The position numbers and the translations under genes are program-made. Under the pieces are notes generated by a model. That model worked only from the letters and a program-made list of their open reading frames with translations, was not told the origin of the DNA and made no database searches. A stretch of DNA of 42,324 nt, taken from an archaeon (GTDB taxonomy: Archaea; Nanobdellota; Nanobdellia; Woesearchaeales; GW2011-AR9). This document shows, one piece after another, positions 1 to 8,420 of this stretch. The stretch is from contig JAHFSD010000005.1 in NCBI GenBank assembly GCA_023265925.1, forward strand, positions 1-42,324, given 5' to 3'. The stretch's first letter is position 1, and each line of letters starts with the position of its first letter.

Positions 1-2
1 CA

Positions 3-191
3 ATAATTGCATCGAACGGGATCATCAGTATAGCAGAAAGTTGGAGAAAAATGCAAGAGGGAACAAAGACCTTGAGGGAATTTCTTCTCTCTATGATATT
101 GGAGATGTTTATTACAACTATAGATAATTCTGCGGGATATATGACAAGTATAAGCAGTTTATCGATGAATAATTCTGCAAAAATGTCATGA
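3..191 (+). CDS. C-terminal part of an ORF entering from outside the window (unknown; possibly a remnant)
   Basis: Frame open from base 3 to TGA at 189-191: IIASNGIISIAESWRKMQEGTKTLREFLLSMILEMFITTIDNSAGYMTSISSLSMNNSAKMS*. No start inside the window is required. Confidence 0.35.
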   Translation: MIASNGIISIAESWRKMQEGTKTLREFLLSMILEMFITTIDNSAGYMTSISSLSMNNSAKMS

Positions 192-210
192 AAACAACAG
201 AATTATCTAT
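120..210. repeat. Inverted repeat: 13-bp arms (120-132 / 198-210) plus inner 5-bp arms (141-145 / 185-189)
   Basis: ATAGATAATTCTG ... CAGAATTATCTAT perfect; inner ATGAC ... GTCAT with an equal 8-nt offset on both sides. Confidence 0.7.
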
Positions 211-230
211 ACATCGACAAACAAAGATTG

Positions 231-374
231 ATGAAACTGTCTAGGAAAACAAACAAATGGATTCCAAAAGAAAAGAAATGGAGAACGCCAGCAGAAAGGG
301 CGAAGATAAGAGTAAAGTTAGGAGAGAGATTTCAGTTGTTAAATCTAATTAAACAGGCATATCCCGAAGATTAA
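231..374 (+). CDS. Small basic ORF, 47 aa, unknown
   Basis: ATG 231 to TAA 372-374: MKLSRKTNKWIPKEKKWRTPAERAKIRVKLGERFQLLNLIKQAYPED; not in the ORF track because of its length. Confidence 0.35.
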   Translation: MKLSRKTNKWIPKEKKWRTPAERAKIRVKLGERFQLLNLIKQAYPED

Positions 375-426
375 AGAGAATCAGATCAGCGTAAAGTTTT
401 TAACTAATACCGCCCTGGAACAGGTT

Positions 427-2580
427 ATGGCAAGGATTTCCGCAACCCAGATCAAGATAAAGAATGTTCTTACGCGAAATGGGCAAACCGAAGAGTTTAG
501 CTTATTAACCATTGCCGAATCTGTTTTTAGCGCTGCACAATCAGTAGGAGGAAAAGACCGGGAACTTTCCATTGCCCTTGCCCATGAGGTAGTAGAGCGA
601 TTAAATTCCCGCCTTGCCGGCAGTGCTGAGGGCAATGCCGAGGACGGCAGCACGAAGAAGAGCAGGGAGGAAGAACCAGTCCTAGTCGAACAGATTCAGG
701 AACTGGTCGAACGCGTGTTGATTGAACACGGCCACGTTAAAACGGCGAAAGCTTACATCCTTCAGCAGCATAAAAAGCATCCGGAGAAAGAAGAAATTGA
801 AGGGAAGGAAGAAATCAGGAGTAAAGAAGAAGTTAAAAACCATGATTACATTACCGAAGAAAGTTTACAATTCTCTGGTCAGGCCGTCAGGATTCTGGAA
901 CGGCGCTACCTGCGCCAGGACGAAACCGGCAATCTGGTGGAAACACCCAAGGAAATGCTCTGGCGCGTGGCCTTAAATATAGCGTTTGCTGACCGGTTTT
1001 ATGGAGCGGATGAAGAAGGTGTAAACAGTACTGCCGAAAAATTCTATAATCTCATGGCCGGGCTGCGTTTCCTGCCCAATTCTCCCACGCTGATGAATGC
1101 CGGCACCAAATTCCAGCAAATCAGCTCGTGCGTCGTTCTCCCCATTGACGATTCCATGGAAAGCATCTTTGCCAGTCTGCGTGATGCCGCAATGATTCAT
1201 CAGCGAGGAGCAGGCACGGGCTTTTCCTTTTCCCGCGTCCGGCCGAAGGGTGATGTGGTGAAAAAGCAATTGGGTGTGGCCGCCGGTCCCGTCTCGTTTC
1301 TGCACGTCTATGATGCTGCTCTCGAGGTAATTAAGCAAGGTGGTGTCCGTCCTGGCGCCAATATGGCTGTATTGAGGGTGGACCACCCCGATGTTATCCG
1401 TTTCATTGAATCCAAGCGAGACAAGAAGTCGTTAAAGAATTTTAACATTTCTGTTGCTGTCACTGACAATTTCATGCGGGCAGTGGAAGCCGACCGGGAA
1501 TATTACCTGGTGCATCCCAAGACGGGAAAATATGTTGGCAAGCTGCGGGCTAAAGACATCTTTGCCATTATCACCCAGAATGCCTGGAAGACCGGCGATC
1601 CGGGCTTGCTGTTCATTGACGAAATCAACCGGAAACATCCCGCCAAGCAGTTGGGCGAGATTGAAACTACCAACCAGTGCGGGGAAGCGCCGCTCTTGCC
1701 GCATGAAGGCTGTGTTTTGGGCTCGCTCAACCTGAACAAATTTGTGGATGAAGAGAACAAGGAAATTTTGTGGGAGCAGTTGCGGGAGACGGTGCATGCT
1801 GCCGTTCATTTCCTTGATAATGTCATTGACATGAATAACTATCCTAAGCCCGAGATTGAGCAGCAGACTAAAAATACCCGGAAATTCGGGTTAGGTATCA
1901 TGGGTTTTGCCGATATTCTCTTTAAGCTGCAGGTGAAGTATGACTCTGAGCCGGGGTTAGAAATTGCTGACAGGATCATGTCGTTCATCCATAATGCTGC
2001 CTATGAAAAGACAATGGAACTGGCGGAAAACAGGGGCGCCTGTCCGGCCTGGAATGGCTCTGACCATCAGCGGCAAGGACGCAAGATGAGAAACATGACT
2101 TGCCTGTCGATCGCTCCTACCGGCACTATCAGCATTTTAGCGGACGCGTCTCCCGGCTGCGAACCGTTGTATGCGCTCTCCTTTCATAAAACAGTGCTAG
2201 GAGATACGGAATTGATTTATGTTAACAAGACTTTTGAAAAAGTAGCAAAAGAAATGGGCTTTTACTCACCCGATTTGATCCGTAAGATTGCCCGCAGCGG
2301 GAGCATTAAAGACGTAACGGAAATTCCTGCCGGGATCCGCGACATTTTTGTGGTTGCCCAGGACATCAGTCCGGAGTGGCATATCAGAATGCAAGCTACC
2401 TTACAGAAGCATGTGGATAATTCCATTTCCAAGACGATCAATTTTCCCAAGGCGGCGACGATCAAAGATGTGGAGAATGCCTACCTCCTGGCCTGGAAGG
2501 AGAAGTGCAAGGGCATCACTATATATAGAGACGGCAGCTATGAAGATCAGGTCATGAATATTGGGGAAGGGATGAATTAG
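427..2580 (+). CDS. nrdJ: Adenosylcobalamin-dependent (class II) ribonucleoside-diphosphate reductase with N-terminal ATP-cone
   Basis: N-terminal ATP-cone-like region; LPNSPTLMNAG, RGAGTGFSFSRVRPKGD, ETTNQCGEAPLLPHEGCVLGSLNL, APTGTISILADASPGCEP, KGITIYRDGS. Confidence 0.93.
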   Translation: MARISATQIKIKNVLTRNGQTEEFSLLTIAESVFSAAQSVGGKDRELSIALAHEVVERLNSRLAGSAEGNAEDGSTKKSREEEPVLVEQIQELVERVLIEHGHVKTAKAYILQQHKKHPEKEEIEGKEEIRSKEEVKNHDYITEESLQFSGQAVRILERRYLRQDETGNLVETPKEMLWRVALNIAFADRFYGADEEGVNSTAEKFYNLMAGLRFLPNSPTLMNAGTKFQQISSCVVLPIDDSMESIFASLRDAAMIHQRGAGTGFSFSRVRPKGDVVKKQLGVAAGPVSFLHVYDAALEVIKQGGVRPGANMAVLRVDHPDVIRFIESKRDKKSLKNFNISVAVTDNFMRAVEADREYYLVHPKTGKYVGKLRAKDIFAIITQNAWKTGDPGLLFIDEINRKHPAKQLGEIETTNQCGEAPLLPHEGCVLGSLNLNKFVDEENKEILWEQLRETVHAAVHFLDNVIDMNNYPKPEIEQQTKNTRKFGLGIMGFADILFKLQVKYDSEPGLEIADRIMSFIHNAAYEKTMELAENRGACPAWNGSDHQRQGRKMRNMTCLSIAPTGTISILADASPGCEPLYALSFHKTVLGDTELIYVNKTFEKVAKEMGFYSPDLIRKIARSGSIKDVTEIPAGIRDIFVVAQDISPEWHIRMQATLQKHVDNSISKTINFPKAATIKDVENAYLLAWKEKCKGITIYRDGSYEDQVMNIGEGMN

Positions 2581-2602
2581 AAGATAAACTATCCATCATA
2601 AC

Positions 2603-3214
2603 ATGCCCATCTACACCAAAGTCGGCGATGAAGGACGCACCTGCTTTTTTGGCTGCGGCCTGGTCGAGAAGAATGATGACCGGATTGAAGCGCTTGGCGT
2701 TCTGGATGAATTGAATTCGATCATCGGCCTGACGCTTTGCTTTGTGGAAGATGACCGGCTGCGGAACATGCTGACTAAAATCCAGAACGACCTGTTTACC
2801 GTGGGCGCCGATCTGGCTGGAAGCGAGCTGGCTGCCGATACCCTTCCCCGAATTACCGATGGGCACGTCCACGAGCTAGAAAATCTGATTGACGAACTGG
2901 AAGATAAGTTGGGGATGCCTAAGAAATTCATCCTGCCGGGAGGGACGATCAGCAGTTCCTTTTTGCATCTGTGCCGGACCATCACCCGACGGGCTGAGCG
3001 GGAATTGGTGGGTGTAAAGCTCGCCATCAAATTAAACCCGATCATTCTCCGGTACGTGAACCGGTTGAGTGACTTGTTTTATGTTCTGGCGCGGCAGGCC
3101 AACAAGGAGCTGGACGTCAGGGAGCAGCAGCCGATTTACAAGTATCTGAAGGAAGACACTATGAAGAGAGGGGTAGATAGAGGAGTAGAGAGAGGAGCGG
3201 AGAAGGTGGTTTAA
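2603..3214 (+). CDS. Cob(I)alamin adenosyltransferase, PduO type
   Basis: IYTKVGDEGRT, ALGVLDELNSIIGL, LPGGTISSSFLHLCRTITRRAER, YVNRLSDLFYVLAR. Confidence 0.93.
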   Translation: MPIYTKVGDEGRTCFFGCGLVEKNDDRIEALGVLDELNSIIGLTLCFVEDDRLRNMLTKIQNDLFTVGADLAGSELAADTLPRITDGHVHELENLIDELEDKLGMPKKFILPGGTISSSFLHLCRTITRRAERELVGVKLAIKLNPIILRYVNRLSDLFYVLARQANKELDVREQQPIYKYLKEDTMKRGVDRGVERGAEKVV

Positions 3215-3225
3215 AATCAACAAAA

Positions 3226-3774
3226 ATGAACTCCGCCAAAGAATTCAAAAAGCTGTTGAACAACTGTCAGGACACCCTCAATTGGGGCGGCAGCCTGCAT
3301 AAGTATCTTACCACTATGATTGATGCCCTGGAAGGGTTGAAGGCAGTTTCCGACAAGAACAAAGCAAAAAAAGTTTATCGGGAAGCCTATCAGCACTTTC
3401 GCTATGCGTTGCGTTCCGCCCGCCGATTAAACCGCTATTATGGAAAGATTAAAGATTCTCTGGAACGGCTGAAGCCACTGTTTGGCACAGCAATGCGGAA
3501 GCAGGTGGAAGAGATCGAACAGCGCTTGCGTCCGCAGAAAGCGGTGGTGATTGCCAAAGCATCTTTTTTCCGTGGAGAATTAAATAAAGACCTGAATGCC
3601 ATTGAAGCCAGGATGGTCACCAGCCGGCTCACTGCCCGGGAGGTCGATGCGTTCAATGGAAAGATACGACAGATCATTGCTGCCGATCGGCGTTCCGTAG
3701 GCTTAGTCCCCTTCCTGATTGAAGTCCGCAACCTGCAACGGTTACTGCAGGGAGTACAGAGAAGAGTAGCTTAA
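3226..3774 (+). CDS. Hypothetical basic helical/coiled-coil protein
   Basis: Intact ORF in line with the upstream genes; Lys/Arg-rich helical sequence. Confidence 0.6.
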   Translation: MNSAKEFKKLLNNCQDTLNWGGSLHKYLTTMIDALEGLKAVSDKNKAKKVYREAYQHFRYALRSARRLNRYYGKIKDSLERLKPLFGTAMRKQVEEIEQRLRPQKAVVIAKASFFRGELNKDLNAIEARMVTSRLTAREVDAFNGKIRQIIAADRRSVGLVPFLIEVRNLQRLLQGVQRRVA

Positions 3775-3880
3775 TTCTTTTCCACATCTGGCTACAACAA
3801 TCTACAGATTAAAGCACAACAGAATATTTAAATTGCTGATTTTTCTCGTTTTCCTTACTGGCAAAAAAGGGGGTGGTAGG

Positions 3881-4492
3881 ATGAATACAGAGCCACATCT
3901 GGAAATTATCATTGGGACAATGTTCAGCGGGAAGAGTACGGAATTAATCCGCCGGGTCAATCGCTATGAAGTAGCGGGAAAAAAAGTCCAGTTGTTTAAG
4001 CCCATTCTGGATGACCGTTATAGCAGAGACCATGTTGCCTCTCATGATGGGCTGAAGCGAACGGTGACATATGTTTATGATCTTGATGACCTGAAACGGA
4101 AATATGAACCATCAATAGGGGTGTTGGGAGTAGATGAGCCGCAGTTTCTGGAGAGTGGCATTGTCGATTTTACCGAAGAGCACGTACGCCGCGGCGGTAT
4201 TGCGGTCGTAAGCCCCCTCCTTAAGGATTTTTTGGATAACTACTTTGTTTTCAAAGATGGGAAGTTAGACACCTCTGAATTTGTTCGGAGGGCAGATCAT
4301 GTCACCTACCTGAAAGCTCTGTGCACGTATCAGGTAGAAAATAGTCAAGATAATGTCTGTGGAGACGAAGCCACCAGAGTGCAGCGGTTTATCGATGGCA
4401 AAGTTGCTCCTCCCGACTCGCCGCTCGTTTTAGTGGGGGGAAAAGAAGCCTATGCACCAAGATGCCGGAAGCATTATCAGTTCTATCGCTAA
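3881..4492 (+). CDS. tdk: Thymidine kinase (type II Tdk family), divergent
   Basis: EIIIGTMFSGKSTELIRRVNRYEVAGKKVQLFKP, GVDEPQF. Start chosen at ATG 3881 after GGGGGTGGTAGG rather than the track start 3833. Confidence 0.85.
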   Translation: MNTEPHLEIIIGTMFSGKSTELIRRVNRYEVAGKKVQLFKPILDDRYSRDHVASHDGLKRTVTYVYDLDDLKRKYEPSIGVLGVDEPQFLESGIVDFTEEHVRRGGIAVVSPLLKDFLDNYFVFKDGKLDTSEFVRRADHVTYLKALCTYQVENSQDNVCGDEATRVQRFIDGKVAPPDSPLVLVGGKEAYAPRCRKHYQFYR

Positions 4493-4521
4493 CGAAGAAG
4501 AAGGAAAGAAGATAATACCAC

Positions 4522-4671
4522 TTAAATAATCGGGGGAGTGGCACCTTTCTGGAATTCTGCGATCACTTCCGGCATAACCACCATTCCCGGCAGGAGACGC
4601 GTTGCTGGATCATTTACCATCGAAGGTAAGGGGAGAGAACCTTCATCAAACGAAAAATAGAGGCCTTGTCG
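4522..4671 (-). pseudogene. C-terminal remnant of an unidentified gene
   Basis: Stop-to-stop frame on minus strand: RQGLYFSFDEGSLPLPSMVNDPATRLLPGMVVMPEVIAEFQKGATPPII*; no ATG near the 5' end and embedded in decayed sequence. Confidence 0.3.
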
Positions 4672-4957
4672 TTATTGAAAGAAGAGTTTTATGTGCAAGG
4701 GGGGAAATGATTCCGGAGAAGGGGTTTAGGCAGATTAATGATACTCTCAGCGATTCATATTGCCAATGAGATTAACAGAAATAAATAATGTTTCATTACC
4801 TATCGCACTGAAAGATATTAGTGGACGGATTAAATTAAAGTTTATCAAAAAATAGGTTCTTATCGTGGAGCATATTATATACTCAAACTACCTTCCCAGC
4901 GAGAGCAAGGAGCGCTGCCGCTACGTCCAAATGTACTGCCACGTTGTTGTTATGCTA

Positions 4958-5509
4958 TCATCTTACCTTGCTCACAAACTCATTTCCCTCCACAAAAAAC
5001 CGCCAGGGTAAATGCTGGGCATCCTTAATCCCAATGCGGGAACTTACACCGATTCTCCTTACTGCAAATCCATCATCCCCGACCTGGACATCTTTTCCCA
5101 ATTTTAACCCATTTAATTTTCTGGTAATTCTCAAGGCTTGGCACAATTTTCCCGGGCCGGAACAAAGATTGTAAAGATCGGTTGTACCCCGATTTTTCTT
5201 CATCTTTTCCACTCCTTTCAGCGGTTCGACGGCCCGGATCAAAACGGCGCCGGCCTCATTCTTTTCCGTCGTAAAATTGATGCACTCATACATTCCATAA
5301 ATCAGATAGACATAGACGTGGCCATAGGTATCGAACATAATGTTGCTTCTCTCAGTCCGCTTATAGGCATGGGATGCCGGGTCTCGTCCATACGCTTCCG
5401 TTTCGACAATGCGGGCCCGGCAGCCGTTGACGGAAATTATCTTTCCCAGCAATTCTTTAGCTACTTGAACGGTATCGCGGGCGAAAAAGGAGAGGGGAAG
5501 GGGTTTCAT
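4958..5509 (-). CDS. DNA-3-methyladenine glycosylase (AAG/MPG family)
   Basis: LSFFARDTVQVAKELLGK, RIVETEAYGRDPASHAYKRTERS, GHVYVYLIYGMYECINFTTE, AVLIRAVEPL, LCSGPGKLCQAL. Confidence 0.93.
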   Translation of the reverse strand: MKPLPLSFFARDTVQVAKELLGKIISVNGCRARIVETEAYGRDPASHAYKRTERSNIMFDTYGHVYVYLIYGMYECINFTTEKNEAGAVLIRAVEPLKGVEKMKKNRGTTDLYNLCSGPGKLCQALRITRKLNGLKLGKDVQVGDDGFAVRRIGVSSRIGIKDAQHLPWRFFVEGNEFVSKVR

Positions 5510-5937
5510 GTTAATTTCTTTTGAACGGTTTGTTTTAATTTAGTTATGATGTCCAGAATTGGCTGTTTATTTCGACGGAGATAGCCAACATTAACCATTA
5601 TTCCCCGATAATCGATATCATTACGGATCTTTCGAAGCTGATCGATAAACTGAATTTCTGATGAGAAAAATTCTCGATGGTAAAAACGAGCAAGATATCC
5701 TACCAACAGCTCATGACTGACTGTTTTCCATCCGTCTATCGCCATAATGGCGGTAATCAATTCTTTGATTATTTCATAATATCCTTCAATGATAAGAGTA
5801 ACAAATTCTTCTCTTTTCGCGACGAGATCCTGTTCCCGTAATTCCACGAGCTTTAATAACGACTGGGCTTTTTCTAGATCTTTAGATAGTTTAGACACTT
5901 TTTCGGAATTTTCGTCCCAATCGAGCATTTTCACCAC
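5506..5937 (-). CDS. HEPN-like protein (putative toxin of HEPN/MNT pair)
   Basis: Helical protein with LRKIRNDIDYRG motif; overlaps the MNT gene upstream and the MPG gene downstream by a few nt. Confidence 0.65.
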   Translation of the reverse strand: MVKMLDWDENSEKVSKLSKDLEKAQSLLKLVELREQDLVAKREEFVTLIIEGYYEIIKELITAIMAIDGWKTVSHELLVGYLARFYHREFFSSEIQFIDQLRKIRNDIDYRGIMVNVGYLRRNKQPILDIITKLKQTVQKKLT

Positions 5938-6455
5938 ACCTTCAAATATCCAGCCAATACGTACCCATTGATAAGGTTATTTAAAAGTTCTTTGCTTAAT
6001 CTCTGGAGATGTGGCTCAAACAAAAGGTTTATCTTCCGCTTTAGAATTTTTTCATATCGGGCAAGATCTATTTTTGTCTCTTCACTCTGAATAAACAGGT
6101 CCAGATCACTCTGTTCTGTATCTTCCCCCCGGGAAGCTGAACCAAATAAGATGATGCAATTAGGCTGGGTTTTTTGCCGAAGCTGTTCTAACAGTCCGCT
6201 GGTCGTGATGCGCCAGATGATATTATGTTTCTTGAGCAGTTTAAATGTTTCACTGTCCCGGTTGGCCTGGAAGGCAGGATATAATCCTGTTTTTTCCCGG
6301 ACAACTAACTCGTCTTTGACCAACGCTTTCAGATGGGCAACCACGGAAGGCTGAGCTAAGCGTACCAGCCGGGAAAGCTCGCGCATCAGAAACTGCTTTC
6401 TCGGAAAGTCAAAAAATTCCTGTAGCAACCGATACCTGCTGTAATTTTGTAGCAT
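5931..6455 (-). CDS. wHTH plus minimal nucleotidyltransferase (MNT) protein, putative antitoxin
   Basis: N-terminal wHTH (FLMRELSRLVRLAQPSVVAHLKALVKDELV) and nucleotidyltransferase motif LFGSASRGEDTEQSDLDLFI. Confidence 0.85.
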   Translation of the reverse strand: MLQNYSRYRLLQEFFDFPRKQFLMRELSRLVRLAQPSVVAHLKALVKDELVVREKTGLYPAFQANRDSETFKLLKKHNIIWRITTSGLLEQLRQKTQPNCIILFGSASRGEDTEQSDLDLFIQSEETKIDLARYEKILKRKINLLFEPHLQRLSKELLNNLINGYVLAGYLKVW

Positions 6456-6552
6456 GTGCTCTAATTATATAGCAGGTGGTATATAAATGTATCGGATCAA
6501 AACTGGGGAAAGGCTGTCGCCGGCGAAAAAGGCCGGGGAGAGTGGTTTCATG

Positions 6553-6786
6553 TTAACGGAATAACCGGTCTATTAAATACCAAAGACCAAGTCCAATTGG
6601 GGGAACATGATACATCGACATTCCAAAATCGTAGGCCTTCTCTTTAAATCCGGCAAGATCTCGAGAATGAATTTTCATCTCCGCGTCAAGACGCTCATAA
6701 TAGAATATTAACCCCATGAATGGAATCCATTCCCGCAGATGCACTTCAATGCCTTTATCTCCGCATCTACGTTCTAAATCCCCCAC
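6553..6786 (-). CDS. Hypothetical protein, 77 aa (GTG start)
   Basis: Open frame immediately upstream of an MPG-like start remnant; no family recognised. Confidence 0.3.
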   Translation of the reverse strand: MGDLERRCGDKGIEVHLREWIPFMGLIFYYERLDAEMKIHSRDLAGFKEKAYDFGMSMYHVPPIGLGLWYLIDRLFR

Positions 6787-6854
6787 TATAAACTCTTCCC
6801 GCTCTTCGTTGAAGTGCTAGGGTACCATCAACGTCACTATTTCCTGCTTAATTT

Positions 6855-7271
6855 TTAAACCTTACGTGGAAGGAGAGGAATCCTGGTAATGCCAGGTATC
6901 TTATCAAAATCGGGATCTTCGCTGATGATTTCTCGTTCCTTTTCCCGATGCATCGTGGCGAGGTGAATGGCATCACGAGGTTTCAGATTAAGATGTTTCA
7001 TCAGATGATGAGCTTCAGTGATTACTTCACGAGTGGCATCGACTAACGATAGGTGGGGTAAAGAAAGAAATAATTCGCCGGCCCAGTGCCCTTTTTCTTT
7101 ATCCAGTAATTTTTTTCGGACACCCCATACCACTTCATCATAGGTTAATACCGAAGTACACGCCTCTCGCTGCCCCTTAATGATGGATTTAACGACAGTA
7201 CGGGCAGCATCTCCCACTTCTCCTTCTTCGGAAGCAGCGAAAATAAACACGTTGGCATCGATATAAGTCAT
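6855..7271 (-). CDS. PIN-domain protein (VapC-like toxin)
   Basis: MTYIDANVFIFAA, conserved Glu in LTYDEVVWGVRKKL, KPRDAIHLATM, ISEDPDFDKIPGI. Confidence 0.88.
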   Translation of the reverse strand: MTYIDANVFIFAASEEGEVGDAARTVVKSIIKGQREACTSVLTYDEVVWGVRKKLLDKEKGHWAGELFLSLPHLSLVDATREVITEAHHLMKHLNLKPRDAIHLATMHREKEREIISEDPDFDKIPGITRIPLLPRKV

Positions 7272-7531
7272 AGTAAACCGCTCCGGTGCATTCGCTCTTC
7301 ATACTCTTCTTCAATCCCATGGAGCAGATCAAAAGTAGCTTTTTTTTTGCTGCTGCGAGCTAGGCGAGCGAACTCCTCGACAATATCGACATACGGTTTC
7401 TGAAGAAGTATTCCTTCACCTACATCCTGGAGTGTAACTTCAGTTTTGGGATCAAGCCCATACTCTTCCCGAAATACTTTGGGAATGACAATCTGTCCTT
7501 TTTGTCCTATTTTCATTTTGAATGCCACCAT
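7268..7531 (-). CDS. AbrB/SpoVT-type antitoxin (VapB-like)
   Basis: KMKIGQKGQIVIPKVFREEYGLDPKTEVTLQDVGEGILL; 4-nt overlap with PIN gene. Confidence 0.88.
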   Translation of the reverse strand: MVAFKMKIGQKGQIVIPKVFREEYGLDPKTEVTLQDVGEGILLQKPYVDIVEEFARLARSSKKKATFDLLHGIEEEYEERMHRSGLL

Positions 7532-7557
7532 TTTCGTACAGTAAGTATAACTTTTTC

Positions 7558-7570
7558 CTACTTAAAGTAG
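7558..7570. promoter_or_regulatory. Palindrome between TATA-like box and vapB-like start (candidate operator)
   Basis: CTACTTAAAGTAG (6-1-6 palindrome); TATA-like CTATATAAAC at 7577-7586 read on the minus strand. Confidence 0.45.
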
Positions 7571-7586
7571 TGCCCCTATATAAACT

Positions 7587-8123
7587 TTACCCGAACAAAT
7601 TCCCAATCCCATATCCAACCAGCGCGGCAATGCCGCCTACGAGCACCATCTCTATCCCTGAACGAAGCCAATTCCGCAGTGTATATTTCGTCTTCACTGC
7701 TCCCAGAATAAATAACCCCAACAGTGTAATGACAATCGCCGGAACAATCCCCTGCTGCGCTTTCCAGATCAGAAAGACCGCCAGCGGAATGGCTGCCCCC
7801 ACAATCACTGCTAACCCCATGATCAGGGAAGAAGTAAGCGGATTTTTATGCCGAGAATATTCTTTCCCATACTTCCTTTCTTTCTTCCGCACGGCAAAAT
7901 ATTCCTTTTCCGACTTGACTGACAAATAATTCCCGGCAAACATCGAGATCGCTTGCGCGGCCATAGTGGCTATCCCTGCCAGCACAATCAGCGTGTTTGG
8001 TGCCAAGGCTTGCGCCATGCCCACGACCACACCAAGGTTGCCAATCGCACCATCCTCTACCCCAAAGATGATTTCGCGCAGGTTGCTGCCAACTTCGGAC
8101 TCAGGAATGTTTACTTTTCTCAT
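7587..8123 (-). CDS. VIT1/CCC1 family Fe/Mn transporter-like membrane protein
   Basis: LREIIFGVEDGAIGNLGVVVG, AQAISMFAGNYLSVKSEKEY, multiple TM segments. Confidence 0.85.
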   Translation of the reverse strand: MRKVNIPESEVGSNLREIIFGVEDGAIGNLGVVVGMAQALAPNTLIVLAGIATMAAQAISMFAGNYLSVKSEKEYFAVRKKERKYGKEYSRHKNPLTSSLIMGLAVIVGAAIPLAVFLIWKAQQGIVPAIVITLLGLFILGAVKTKYTLRNWLRSGIEMVLVGGIAALVGYGIGNLFG

Positions 8124-8135
8124 TTCATCATCACT

Positions 8136-8414
8136 TCATTTCAGCACCGTTTTACACCTGCCATTCCCACACTTGATTTCTCCCTGCCCGCAATCTATCG
8201 TGCCGGGAACACATTCCTGCGTGCACAAGATGCCTTTACAGTTGGGTGTAAAATCCTTGTTCACCGCATCATTCGGATGGCAACAGGTGGAAGGGAGACA
8301 GTCACTGTCCTGCGTGCATTGTTTCTCTGCTGGAATTTGCTGGGGAGCACATGCTGCCAGGAGCAACAGCAGCAGCCCCAATATTCCGGGCAAAAAAAAT
8401 GTTTTCTTGGGCAT
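8136..8414 (-). CDS. Small Cys-rich predicted lipoprotein
   Basis: Signal peptide plus lipobox-like LLLLAAC; CTQDSDCLPSTCCHP..CGQGEIKCGNGRC. Confidence 0.65.
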   Translation of the reverse strand: MPKKTFFLPGILGLLLLLLAACAPQQIPAEKQCTQDSDCLPSTCCHPNDAVNKDFTPNCKGILCTQECVPGTIDCGQGEIKCGNGRCKTVLK

Positions 8415-8420
8415 TTGTTC

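Noticed and set aside
973-1809. Minus-strand ORFs within the RNR gene
   Set aside because: Overlap a clear nrdJ coding sequence; no recognisable motif
3130-3214. GA-rich repeat encoding RGVDRGVERGAE at the end of the adenosyltransferase
   Set aside because: Short low-complexity tail; no sign of function beyond repeat drift
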